A model generated the notes under the pieces. That model did not search any database. It was not told the DNA's origin and saw only the letters and a program-made list of their open reading frames with translations. A program made the position numbers and the translations under genes. Below, one piece after another: positions 42,256 to 50,858 of a stretch of DNA of 64,000 nucleotides (the first letter of the stretch is position 1; each line of letters starts with the position of its first letter). Source of the stretch: Pullichristensenella sp963930055 (GTDB taxonomy: Bacteria; Bacillota; Clostridia; Christensenellales; Aristaeellaceae); NCBI GenBank assembly GCA_963930055.1, contig CAWVKS010000008.1, forward strand, positions 558,001 through 622,000, in the 5' to 3' direction.

Positions 42256-43154
42256 TTGGCAGCATTTGTGCGGCGATTGCAATCTGTCTGCTTGGGGGCT
42301 TTCTTTGCTTCCGATACGTACGGCAGACTTTTGACGAGGTTGACCATATGCTGGATCAGGCGATTCAAGGTCATTTTGATTTCGCCACGATAGCAGGAGA
42401 AACCCGTCAAGGCAAACTTTGCCATAAGGTGAAGCGTCTCATCCAAAAACTGCAAGCGGACGCAGAGGAGAGCGCAGTTGAAAAGAGTAATGTGCAGGGA
42501 ATCATTTCGGATATCTCTCATCAGATGAAAACGCCACTGGCAAGCATCTGTATGTATACATCTTTGCTCATGGAGGAAAACCTTACGCCCAAGGAAACCC
42601 AGGAATTTTTGCTGCGGACAAAAAACAGCGCGAACCGGCTGCAATGGATGATGGATACCCTTTTTAAAATGTCGCGTCTGGAAACAGGCGCGATTGCGCT
42701 TTCTCCGGAATATTTCTCTCTGCGGCACACCCTTCTTACCAGCATTAGCGCTGTACAGGGGGGTCTTTCTACGAAGCAAATGCGCATTGCACTGCATGAT
42801 TTTGAAGATATGGAGCTTAAGCATGATCCGAAATGGACAGCCGAAGCAATTGGCAACGTATTGGAGAATGCCATCAAATACGCGCCTGAGAAAACGTCCA
42901 TTGATATTGCCGTCCAACCGCTTTCCCTCTATGTCCGCATTGACATCACAGACCACGGTGAGGGAATTCCGTCCGAGGAATGGAATGATGTTTTCAAAAG
43001 ATTCTATCGTGGGAAGAATGTGAAAGGCAAAGAGGGTGCTGGTCTTGGTTTATATCTGACATCTCTGATTCTATCAAAACAGGGAGGCTATATCATGGTC
43101 AATTCCGATCCGGGAGAATCCTGCACGTTCTCAGTGTTCTTACAAAACTGTTAG
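42249..43154 (+). CDS. Sensor histidine kinase of the ABC-linked type
   Basis: A 301-residue kinase from ATG 42249 with one hydrophobic segment at the N-terminus (MLIGSICAAIAICLLGGFLCF) and almost no extracellular loop. The H box is ISDISHQMKTPLASI, N box GNVLENAIKYAP, G box GAGLGLYLTSLILSKQGG. Kinases without an outside sensor are typical for systems where the ABC permease senses antimicrobial peptides, matching the neighbours. Confidence 0.92.
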   Translation: MLIGSICAAIAICLLGGFLCFRYVRQTFDEVDHMLDQAIQGHFDFATIAGETRQGKLCHKVKRLIQKLQADAEESAVEKSNVQGIISDISHQMKTPLASICMYTSLLMEENLTPKETQEFLLRTKNSANRLQWMMDTLFKMSRLETGAIALSPEYFSLRHTLLTSISAVQGGLSTKQMRIALHDFEDMELKHDPKWTAEAIGNVLENAIKYAPEKTSIDIAVQPLSLYVRIDITDHGEGIPSEEWNDVFKRFYRGKNVKGKEGAGLGLYLTSLILSKQGGYIMVNSDPGESCTFSVFLQNC

Positions 43155-43196
43155 AACCTTCGTTTGGGTTGTAAGCGGATTGTTAGATGGATGCCC
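43139..43196 (+). promoter_or_regulatory. Repeat-bearing promoter region before the ABC genes
   Basis: CTTACAA (43139-43145) and TTGTAAG (43169-43175) form an inverted pair, and TGTTAGA occurs at 43149 and 43181. A weak -10 (TATACT) lies at 43198. This gap is a likely binding site for the response regulator so that the transporter can be induced separately. Confidence 0.4.
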
Positions 43197-43226
43197 TATA
43201 CTGTTTGGGAAGAAAGGGGGTCCATA

Positions 43227-43910
43227 ATGGATATGGTTCAAACAATTGGACTCACAAAAACCTATGGGAGCGGCGAAAACATCGTCAGGGCTTTGGATGG
43301 CATCAATCTGTCTGTAAGACCGGGTGAATTTGTCGCATTGGTCGGAGCGTCTGGTTCTGGGAAGAGCACACTTCTGCACATGCTTGGCGGTCTGGATCGG
43401 CCTACATCCGGTAAGGTGCTGATCGACGGTAAGGAACTATCCGAGTTCTCAGAGGATCAGCTTGTCATCTATCGCCGCCGTAACATCGGCTTCGTCTTTC
43501 AGAATTATAACCTGATTCCCATTTTGAATGTGTATGACAACATTACGCTTCCCATCAATTTGGATGGAAACGTCGTAGACAAGAAATTCTTTGGGAAGAT
43601 CGTTGAAATGCTGGGCATAGAAGACAAACTGAAAAGTTTGCCCAATCAGCTCTCCGGTGGTCAGCAGCAGCGCGTTGCCATCGCGCGGGCACTTGTGACA
43701 AAGCCCGCCATCCTTTTAGCAGATGAGCCCACGGGAAATCTGGACAGCAAAACAAGTCAGGACGTGCTCGGGCTGCTCAAGATGACTTCCATACAATTTC
43801 ATCAGACGATGATCATGATTACGCACAACGAGCAAATTGCTCAGCTTTCGGATCGCGTTGTTCGCATTGCAGACGGCAAAATCGTCGGGAGGAATAGCTA
43901 TGCGCAATAA
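43227..43910 (+). CDS. ABC transporter ATPase (MacB/LolD type)
   Basis: A 227-residue ATPase: Walker A GASGSGKSTLL, Q loop FVFQNYNLIP, signature LSGGQQQRVAIARAL, Walker B ILLADEPTGNLD and H loop ITHNE. It belongs to the exporter/detox group that pairs with FtsX-like permeases. It overlaps the permease start by 11 nt. Confidence 0.95.
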   Translation: MDMVQTIGLTKTYGSGENIVRALDGINLSVRPGEFVALVGASGSGKSTLLHMLGGLDRPTSGKVLIDGKELSEFSEDQLVIYRRRNIGFVFQNYNLIPILNVYDNITLPINLDGNVVDKKFFGKIVEMLGIEDKLKSLPNQLSGGQQQRVAIARALVTKPAILLADEPTGNLDSKTSQDVLGLLKMTSIQFHQTMIMITHNEQIAQLSDRVVRIADGKIVGRNSYAQ

Positions 43911-46293
43911 CAACGGCAGCGTCGTGCGAAAGCTGGTATGGAACAACCTGCGCCAGCACGGTTTACAGTATCGTTTCGTCTTTCTGGCAATCATCATTTC
44001 CTCCATGCTGCTGGCATCGGTGTTCAGTATCGGGCTGAGTTATTACAATTCGCTCAATATCCAGCAGTTGCGCTTGATGGGAACCTCGGCACATGCGGGC
44101 CTTTCCAATCCAACAGAGGATCAATGTGCCGCGATTGCAAAGCTGGAATATATTCGTGATACGGGGCTTAGTATGTACGTCGCACCGGTAAGCGGTTCAC
44201 GAATGCTTTCACTTTACTGGTACGACGAGAACGAGTGGAATCAATTCAGGAAACCCGCGCTTACAAATATCGTAGGAGAGTATCCGGAGAACGAGAATGA
44301 GATCATGGGATCGTTATATGCCTTGGCACAGCTTGGCGTTTCCCAGCCCTTTATTGGACAGGAGATTTCCATTTCATACTTGAACGATCAGTCAATTCTG
44401 GAAAAACAATTTGTCATAAGCGGCTATTATAACAGTGATCTGCATGTTCGCTCCGATGGCCAGGACTTTTTGCTGGTATCGGATGCGTTTGCATCCTCTG
44501 TTGGCATCAGCACACGTGAAAATGGCTCGCTGTCTATTCTCTACAAAGATAACCGCAATGTGGATGGCTATACCCAGCGGCTTCTGGTGGATGCGCAGGT
44601 GGAGAAAAACCAAACGCTGCGCATGGTCCCCCGATATGATGTGGGCGACGATGCGCACCGCTCAAACATTCTCTCCCTTGGACTTATCATTTTGTTCATC
44701 GTCCTGACTGCTTTCCTGCTGATTCATAACATCATGGGTATGACCGTCTCCCAGCAGATTCGCTTCTTCGGGCAACTGAAAACGCTGGGAACAACATCCA
44801 TACAGATTAAGCGATTTGTGATGGGCAATGCGTTTGCTCTGTGCGCTCTGGGCATTCCTGTCGGACTGCTGCTTGCCATGGCTTTCTCACAGACAATGGT
44901 ACCCTTTTTCGTATCGAAGCTGGGTGATTTGTCCTATGGCGTGGAGGTTTCATTTCACCCTCTGATCTATCTTGGTGCGGGACTGTTTTCTATGCTGACA
45001 GTTGTGCTGGGAGCCTGGAAACCCGCGCGTGTTGCAGCCACCTTTACACCCATCGAAGCTTCGCGTTTTACCACTGGTGCACAAAAGGGGCAACAACATG
45101 CGTCTATCGGTCGGGGAGTTTGGAAAATGGCATTGCGCGCGCTCCTGCAGGATAAATCACGCACCGTTCTGGTTGTAGTGAGTCTCTTCCTCAGCATGAC
45201 GCTGTTTTCCATCGTAATTGGGATGATTGGCAGTTTGGACGCGGATCAATATGCGGCCTCTGCGATGGAAAGTGATTTCATAATCGAATCTGCCACACCT
45301 GATCTGGCGCAGAGATTGGCTGCTGATCCGATTTACTCAGAGTTTCAAGCAAACTATGTGGAATACATGGAGCTTGAATCCTCTGCCGCATTTAGCGATT
45401 ATCTGAAAACTGAGAAATCATCTGCGTTGGTCGCATTGGATACAGCTGACGCTTCCTCCCTTGTGGGGTATCTTGTAGGCATAGATGATCAGGCATTGAC
45501 AAACATGGGACTTCCGTTGGGGGATTACGTCTATATCAGCACGGATCGACCAGATCTTTTCCAAGATATAAACGTGGTTACACTTTCCGCTATGCGTACC
45601 AGCAATGACGGTCTTGAAGTCGTGACGCAGGTTACGCTCCCGGTCGGTGGCTTTGTGCCAACGGCCTATCGTTGGGCATCGGAAAGTATCGCACCAAATA
45701 TTTATGTTTCGAATGAATTGTTATTGAAGCTCATACCGGATGCTGAGCCTTATTCTGTACAGTTTAACGTTTCCGATGATCAGGAGCGCAGCGTTTATGA
45801 TACGCTTACAGCTGAAATTGCGGCATCGTCCACCATGCGTCTTTCCTCACGAATCCAAGCCAAGGAACGCCTGCGGCAAATGCAAAGCGTACTCTATATT
45901 CTGGGAGGGGGTATTGCCATTCTGCTTGGCTTTGTCGGTCTGCTCAATTTTGTGAACATTCTTTCTGCGAGCATCGTTCGTAGAAAGGTCGAATTTGCGA
46001 TATTAGAGAGCATCGGAATGACCAAGCGCCAGTTACGTCAGCAAGTCATCTATGAAGGCGCAAGCTACGCGATCATTGCCATTCTCCTCTTTAGCACACT
46101 GGGCACCATGCTGACCTTGATGCTGTTGAATGTATTCTCCTCTCAGGTGAGTTATGCCCTGTGCCGATATCCTGTGCTTCCCGCCCTGTTGATTGTGATT
46201 GCGTTGGGCATCCTGAGCACGGTGATTCCGACAATTCTGTTTCAATGCAGCTGTAAAACATCTTTGATTGATCGCTTGCGAAGCGTTGAATAG
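43900..46293 (+). CDS. FtsX-like ABC permease
   Basis: A 797-residue permease from ATG 43900 (MRNNNGSVVRKLVWNNLRQH). TM segments lie near residues 25-50, 265-290, 310-345 and 360-385, then a second set near 430-455 and 650-770, i.e. two FtsX units, each with a roughly 200-residue extracellular domain. The C-terminal unit has ILESIGMTKRQLRQQVIYEGASY. It differs from BceB, which has one large loop. Likely substrate is an envelope-active peptide, by analogy with linked two-component systems. Confidence 0.9.
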   Translation: MRNNNGSVVRKLVWNNLRQHGLQYRFVFLAIIISSMLLASVFSIGLSYYNSLNIQQLRLMGTSAHAGLSNPTEDQCAAIAKLEYIRDTGLSMYVAPVSGSRMLSLYWYDENEWNQFRKPALTNIVGEYPENENEIMGSLYALAQLGVSQPFIGQEISISYLNDQSILEKQFVISGYYNSDLHVRSDGQDFLLVSDAFASSVGISTRENGSLSILYKDNRNVDGYTQRLLVDAQVEKNQTLRMVPRYDVGDDAHRSNILSLGLIILFIVLTAFLLIHNIMGMTVSQQIRFFGQLKTLGTTSIQIKRFVMGNAFALCALGIPVGLLLAMAFSQTMVPFFVSKLGDLSYGVEVSFHPLIYLGAGLFSMLTVVLGAWKPARVAATFTPIEASRFTTGAQKGQQHASIGRGVWKMALRALLQDKSRTVLVVVSLFLSMTLFSIVIGMIGSLDADQYAASAMESDFIIESATPDLAQRLAADPIYSEFQANYVEYMELESSAAFSDYLKTEKSSALVALDTADASSLVGYLVGIDDQALTNMGLPLGDYVYISTDRPDLFQDINVVTLSAMRTSNDGLEVVTQVTLPVGGFVPTAYRWASESIAPNIYVSNELLLKLIPDAEPYSVQFNVSDDQERSVYDTLTAEIAASSTMRLSSRIQAKERLRQMQSVLYILGGGIAILLGFVGLLNFVNILSASIVRRKVEFAILESIGMTKRQLRQQVIYEGASYAIIAILLFSTLGTMLTLMLLNVFSSQVSYALCRYPVLPALLIVIALGILSTVIPTILFQCSCKTSLIDRLRSVE

Positions 46294-46308
46294 ATCAGGA
46301 GGGATCGT

Positions 46309-46530
46309 ATGGAAAATAAAATTACCGCGCTGGTTGCAGAATACCTCCTGAAAGAGCAGTTTCGTTCAAAAAAACAAATGGCTAATGCGCTCGGTCTCCA
46401 ATATAGAACCCTGCTGAACGCCTGTTCCGGCAAATGCAGTTCCCGCTGCCATGAGAAAGTGCTAAAAGCCACCTTAAGATATTGTGTGGAGAACGGGATT
46501 AAGTTGGATTCGGCCATAAAAGAAGTATAA
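46309..46530 (+). CDS. Small HTH-like regulator related to the 39848 protein
   Basis: A 73-residue protein (MENKITALVAEYLLKEQFRS) with CGGTLL-like HTH text (KKQMANALGLQYRTLLNACS, ATLRYCVENGIKLDSAIKEV). It aligns to the N-terminal domain of the prophage HTH protein at 39848-40369 along its length. AGGAGG lies upstream and it follows the permease by 15 bp, so it is probably in that operon. Confidence 0.75.
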   Translation: MENKITALVAEYLLKEQFRSKKQMANALGLQYRTLLNACSGKCSSRCHEKVLKATLRYCVENGIKLDSAIKEV

Positions 46531-46533
46531 CGC

Positions 46534-46581
46534 AAAGCGGCGAGATGTTTCGTTGCATGACAGATCTCGCCGCTTTCTTTG
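46534..46581 (+). terminator. Terminator of the two-component/ABC operon
   Basis: A long stem AAAGCGGCGAGAT / ATCTCGCCGCTTT with 17-nt loop followed by CTTTGCG. It is close behind the 46309 gene stop. Confidence 0.8.
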
Positions 46582-46700
46582 CGCTTTGAGTGGGATATTT
46601 ATAAAATAGTGCAGGAGGTTCAAAAGAAATAACTTGCAATCCACCGCCCGTGGAGTGATCAATAGACCACCCGACCAAGAAAAAAAGGAGGTCTATCATT

Positions 46701-46976
46701 ATGAACACCTTGGAAAGCATCCTCAAGGAACTCATCTCGGCCCGTGTGGAGCAGCTTGCCCATGAAGCGGAGCAGCATCCCGACTGCATCAAGTCCAAGG
46801 AGCAGATGCTCCCACTCCGCTCCAAAGCCGATCAACTTATGGGCGAGGATGACGCAGAGGAGCTGGTCAGCATGGCGCGCGGCTGCGACATCCCCATTTA
46901 CGAACATTGCTACCTCGCTGGACTGGTGGACGGAATGCACCTCAAGGAGACGCTGGTGCAGATGAAAAGGCCCTGA
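46701..46976 (+). CDS. Small conserved hypothetical protein
   Basis: A 91-residue helical protein (MNTLESILKELISARVEQLA) with HPDCIKSKEQMLPLRSKADQLMGEDDAEELVSMARGCDIPIYEHCYLAGLVDG. AAGGAGG lies upstream. Similar small proteins occur in phages and mobile elements of Firmicutes. No known role. Confidence 0.7.
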   Translation: MNTLESILKELISARVEQLAHEAEQHPDCIKSKEQMLPLRSKADQLMGEDDAEELVSMARGCDIPIYEHCYLAGLVDGMHLKETLVQMKRP

Positions 46977-46981
46977 TTCAA

Positions 46982-47055
46982 TCTTTTCGCGAAACCCCTT
47001 AAAATTCCGCGAAACTCCCGAATGAGGCAAAATCCGGTCTATCTTTTCGCGTAAC
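46982..47055. repeat. Repeated TTTTCGCGAAAC boxes near the tRNA
   Basis: TCTTTTCGCGAAAC (46982), AATTCCGCGAAAC (47003) and TCTTTTCGCGTAAC (47042) are spaced by 21 and 39 bp, and TTTAGCGAAAG follows near 47160. Each contains the palindrome core CGCG. They lie 210-280 bp from the tRNA 3' end, the position of integrase or excisionase arm sites. Confidence 0.55.
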
Positions 47056-47087
47056 TCATTTGAGCACCACAGGGGGGGTAAAAAAGA

Positions 47088-47127
47088 ACGGGCGCAGGAG
47101 AGCTGAAAAGTCCTCCAACGCCCGTTT
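47088..47127 (+). terminator. Terminator-like hairpin before tRNA-Leu
   Basis: ACGGGCG...AGGAG pairs with CCTCC...CGCCCGT, followed by TTTGCG. It may end transcription from 46701. Confidence 0.6.
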
Positions 47128-47262
47128 GCGTGTCTGGAATATACGGTTTTCGATCTATCATTTAGCGAAAGACATCCGGAAAGCCCTTGCCGCAAGGGTT
47201 TTCTGACCGTCAGGGGGTAAAAGAAATCTACCAGCCTTTGTATCAAAAGCTGGTAGATGATA

Positions 47263-47345
47263 TGGTGCGGTCGACGGGACTTGAACCCGTACGGTCTCCC
47301 ACACGCCCCTCAAACGTGCGCGTATGCCAATTCCGCCACGACCGC
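47263..47345 (-). tRNA. tRNA-Leu(GAG)
   Basis: The minus strand folds as a tRNA with a 7-bp acceptor (GCGGTCG/CGACCGC), a GGCGGAATTGGCATACG D arm, anticodon loop TTGAGGG (anticodon GAG, CUC codons), a long variable arm, GGGTTCAAGTCCC T arm, and encoded ACCA. The 3' end points toward the prophage, a common attachment site for tyrosine integrases. Confidence 0.95.
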
Positions 47346-47471
47346 AGAACAGATATTATTATATCCCCGATATGGGGATTTGTCAAGGGGAAAGCGCGTG
47401 AAATTTTGGTTTTCACGGTTTCCATCGCGCGCTGCCGCCCTGTGGGGGGAGAGGGGCTTAAGGCGGCGGGG

Positions 47472-47502
47472 CAAGACAAGGCCCGCCTTTAAGAGGGCGG
47501 GC
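47472..47502 (-). terminator. Terminator of asnS
   Basis: GCCCGCC/GGCGGGC stem, loop CTCTTAAA, then CTTGTCTTG on the minus strand. Confidence 0.7.
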
Positions 47503-47523
47503 CCGGGGCATATCGCAGATCGC

Positions 47524-48918
47524 TCAGAAATCGCAGTTGCGCGTGGTGCGCGGGAAGGGCAGCACGTCGCGGATGTTGGCAATGCCGGTCAAATACATGA
47601 TGAGGCGCTCGAAGCCCATGCCGAAGCCGGCGTGCTTGCAGGTGCCGTACTTGCGCAGTTCGAGGTACCACCAGTAGTCCTCCGGCTTCATGTTGAGCTC
47701 CTCGATGCGCGCGGTGAGCACGTCCAGCCGTTCCTCGCGCTGGCTGCCGCCGCACAGTTCGCCCACGCCCGGCACGAGCAGGTCGGCGGCGGCTACGGTC
47801 TTGTCGTCGTCGTTCATGCGCATGTAGAAGGCCTTGATCTCCTTGGGGTAATCGGTGACGAACACCGGGCAGCCGAAGTGCTTCTCGGTCAGGTAGCGCT
47901 CGTGCTCGGTCTGCAGATCGCAGCCCCAGAACACGGGATATTCGAACTTCTGGCCGCTCTTTGTGAGTATGTCCACGGCCTCGGTGTAGCTCACGCGGGC
48001 AAAGTCGGCGTCGCGCACGCCCTCCAGCCGGGCGATGAGCCCCTTGTCCACGAAGCTGTTCAAGAACTCCATCTCCGGCTTCGCCTCTTCGAGCACGGCG
48101 GCGAGGATGTACTTAATCATCTCCTCCTGCAGGTCCATGTCCTCCTTGAGGGTGGCGAAGGCGATCTCCGGCTCGATCATCCAGAACTCGGCCGCGTGGC
48201 GCGGGGTGTAGCTGTTTTCGGCGCGGAAGGTGGGACCGAATGTGTACACATCGCGGAAGGCCAGCGCCATGCACTCGCAGTTGAGCTGGCCGGAAACGGT
48301 CAGGCTCACGGGCTTGGCGAAGAAGTCCTTGTCAAAGTCCACGCTGCCGTCCGGCAAACGCGGCGGCTCGCCCGCGTCCAGCGTGGTGACGCGGAACATC
48401 TCGCCCGCGCCCTCGCAGTCGCTGCCGGTGAGTATGGGCGTGTGCACGTAGACGAAGCCGCGGTCGTGGAAGAAGCGGTGGATGGCCTGCGCCGCCAACG
48501 AGCGCACGCGGAAGGCGCACTGGAAGAGGTTGGCGCGCGGCCGCAAATGCTGTATGGTGCGCAGATATTCCAGCGTGTGGCGCTTTTTTTGCAGCGGATA
48601 ATCGCTGGGGCTCTCGCCGAGCACGGTCAGCGCCGTGGCCTTGAGCTCAAAGGGCTGCTTCATCTCCGGGGTGGGCACGAGTTCGCCCTCGGCCTCGATG
48701 GCCGCGCCCACGCCGATCTTTTTCGTCAGTTCGTGGTAATTTTCCAGCTTGTCCGCCTCAAGGACGATCTGCAGGTTCTTGAAATAGCTGCCGTCGTTGA
48801 GCTCCACGAAGGCGAACGCCTTCGATTCGCGCATTGTGCGCACCCAGCCCGACACCTTTACGCCCGCGCGCGCTTCGGCGGGCGGGGCGGCAAACAGCTC
48901 CCGTACCAACGTGGTCAT
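47524..48918 (-). CDS. asnS: Asparaginyl-tRNA synthetase
   Basis: A 464-residue class II synthetase. An N-terminal OB-fold anticodon domain (VKVSGWVRTMRESKAFAFVELNDG) precedes the catalytic core with motif 2 (FGPTFRAENSYTPRHAAEFWMIEPEIAF) and motif 3 (GFGMGFERLIMYLTGIANIRDVLPFPRT). The ending with PRTTRNCDF is typical of AsnRS, and CDLQTEHERYLTEKHF helps to separate it from AspRS. It charges tRNA-Asn in the cytoplasm. Confidence 0.95.
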   Translation of the reverse strand: MTTLVRELFAAPPAEARAGVKVSGWVRTMRESKAFAFVELNDGSYFKNLQIVLEADKLENYHELTKKIGVGAAIEAEGELVPTPEMKQPFELKATALTVLGESPSDYPLQKKRHTLEYLRTIQHLRPRANLFQCAFRVRSLAAQAIHRFFHDRGFVYVHTPILTGSDCEGAGEMFRVTTLDAGEPPRLPDGSVDFDKDFFAKPVSLTVSGQLNCECMALAFRDVYTFGPTFRAENSYTPRHAAEFWMIEPEIAFATLKEDMDLQEEMIKYILAAVLEEAKPEMEFLNSFVDKGLIARLEGVRDADFARVSYTEAVDILTKSGQKFEYPVFWGCDLQTEHERYLTEKHFGCPVFVTDYPKEIKAFYMRMNDDDKTVAAADLLVPGVGELCGGSQREERLDVLTARIEELNMKPEDYWWYLELRKYGTCKHAGFGMGFERLIMYLTGIANIRDVLPFPRTTRNCDF

Positions 48919-48998
48919 ATGGGTATCCCCTTTCCAACAAATCAGTCTCTATTATACCCGCGCGGGGGCAAAACGTCAATCGCCCCTCTGTTACGCCA

Positions 48999-50588
48999 TC
49001 AATCCGTCAGGTCGATGTTCTCCCGGCCGAACACGTCGTAGCTCTGCTCGATGACGCGACGCGCCTGCGAAGCCGTGGCGCTTGCCGGGGCCGCGTCGCC
49101 CTCCAGGCGCATCACCAGTTTCGTCGGCGCGCCGAAGGCCTGCGTAAAGGCGGCGTCCAGAAGCTCGCGCTTGCGCTCGAGCATCTTCATAAACATCAGC
49201 TGCTTGCGCGGAAACTCCGCTGTCGCCACGCCATCCTGATAATTTACAAACTTCATGCCCTCCAGCGCCGCGCGCATCGAGGGGTTGGCCTTGGAAAGCG
49301 CCTCCACCGCCTGCAAATACTGCGGCGGGGTTTCGGCCGCGCTTTTAGGCGGCGGCGCGGCCTTGGTGGCGCGCTCCTTCGCCGGCGCGGGGGCCTTGGC
49401 GGGTTGGGGCGCTTCTTTGGCCGGGGCAATGGCCGCGCCCCGCTCGATGGCTGCTTCCAGCCGCCCCACGCGCTCGGAAAGTGTCGCGTCCTTTTCCCCC
49501 TCGGGGCAGCAGGCGCGCACGGCGGCCAGCTCCAGCATCGCCCGCGGGTCGGCGGCCCACTTCATGTCCGGCTCCACGCGCATGAACAGCTCCATGAGGC
49601 GGAACAGCTGTTCCCGGACGGCGCCCCCAGCCTGTTCGCGGTAGCGCTGCGCGTCCTCGGGCGTACACTCCAGGAGTTCCTCCGTCGCCTCGCCCACGGT
49701 CTGGGCCAGCAGCAGCGCGCGCAGGTGCTCCGCCACCTCGCGGGCGAACACCTGGGCGTCCAGCCCCCGCCGCAAAAGGCCGTCGATCTGCAAAAGCGCG
49801 CCCCGGGCGTCGCCAGAGAGCAGCGCGGCGGCGAAGTCAAAGAGGAATTCGCGCCCCGCCGTGCCCAGCACGTCGCGCACCAGCGCAATGTCCACCTCCC
49901 CGTCCGTGTAGGAAAGGCAGACGTCGAGTATGCTCAAGGCGTCGCGCATCGCGCCCTCGGCGGCGCGGGCGATTTCGTGCAGGGCTTCGTCCGAAGCCGT
50001 GCGGCCGATGCCGCCGAGCACCACCATCATGCGTTCCACCATCGTCTCCACGCCCAGGCGCTTGAAGTCAAAGCGCTGGCAGCGGGAGAGTATGGTGGCC
50101 GGCAGCCTTTGCGGCTCAGTGGTGGCGAGTATGAACACGGCGTGGGCGGGCGGCTCTTCCAGCGTTTTCAAAAGCGCGTTGAACGCGCCGGTGGAGAGCA
50201 TGTGCACCTCGTCGATGATATAGACTTTGTATCTGGCCACCGCCGGCGGGTACTTGACCTTTTCGCGCAGGTCGCGGATCTCGTCCACGCCGTTGTTGGA
50301 GGCGGCGTCGATCTCGATCACGTCCATGCTGTTTTCCCTTTTCAGCTGCACACACACGTCGCATTCGCCGCAGGGGTCGCCATCCACGGGATGCAGGCAG
50401 TTGATGGCGCGGGCGAGCACCTTGGCCGCGGTGGTCTTGCCCGTGCCGCGCGTGCCGCAGAACAGGTAGGCGTGGGCGACGCGCCCGGTTTCCACCTGAT
50501 GGCGCAGCGTCCGAACCACCGCGTCCTGGCCGACGATCTGCGAAAACGTCTCCGGCCGCCAGGCGCGGTACAGTGCCTGATAGCTCAT
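48999..50588 (-). CDS. dnaX: DNA polymerase III gamma/tau subunit
   Basis: A 529-residue clamp loader ATPase from ATG 50588 (MSYQALYRAWRPETFSQIVG) with GGAGG. Walker A GTRGTGKTTAAKVLARA, zinc ligands CGECDVC, Walker B YIIDEVHMLS, arginine finger region ILSRCQRFDF. The middle is an Ala/Pro/Lys-rich linker and the end is a tau-like domain. It loads the beta clamp at the replisome. I saw no A-run slippery site for programmed gamma production. Confidence 0.95.
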   Translation of the reverse strand: MSYQALYRAWRPETFSQIVGQDAVVRTLRHQVETGRVAHAYLFCGTRGTGKTTAAKVLARAINCLHPVDGDPCGECDVCVQLKRENSMDVIEIDAASNNGVDEIRDLREKVKYPPAVARYKVYIIDEVHMLSTGAFNALLKTLEEPPAHAVFILATTEPQRLPATILSRCQRFDFKRLGVETMVERMMVVLGGIGRTASDEALHEIARAAEGAMRDALSILDVCLSYTDGEVDIALVRDVLGTAGREFLFDFAAALLSGDARGALLQIDGLLRRGLDAQVFAREVAEHLRALLLAQTVGEATEELLECTPEDAQRYREQAGGAVREQLFRLMELFMRVEPDMKWAADPRAMLELAAVRACCPEGEKDATLSERVGRLEAAIERGAAIAPAKEAPQPAKAPAPAKERATKAAPPPKSAAETPPQYLQAVEALSKANPSMRAALEGMKFVNYQDGVATAEFPRKQLMFMKMLERKRELLDAAFTQAFGAPTKLVMRLEGDAAPASATASQARRVIEQSYDVFGRENIDLTD

Positions 50589-50690
50589 GTTGACCTCCAT
50601 ATAAATGGTCTCTCCATATATAATAGCTCAAAACTGTTCAAAACAAAAGAAGTTTTACAGGAACCTAAAAACTTTTTCCGATTGGCGTGC

Positions 50691-50696
50691 TATAAT
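50691..50696 (+). promoter_or_regulatory. Possible -10 box ahead of murG
   Basis: A TATAAT between the divergent dnaX and murG genes, 160 bp before the murG start. The -35 is poor, so this is tentative. Confidence 0.35.
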
Positions 50697-50858
50697 GCAT
50701 TAGAATGCTGGAAGGATGACCGTTTGGCAAGAATGGCGTCAGAGGCCGATGAACCTGCAAGAAATCATGCAACGCGAGGGCGAGGCGGGGATTTTTGCAG
50801 GCGCGGGGCCGTCCGACCGGCACAGCAAGCGAGCGAATCCGGCATCGGGAGGGATTTG

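Noticed and set aside
48999..50588. Programmed frameshift in dnaX
   Set aside because: I saw no A-rich slippery heptamer with the usual context in the relevant region.
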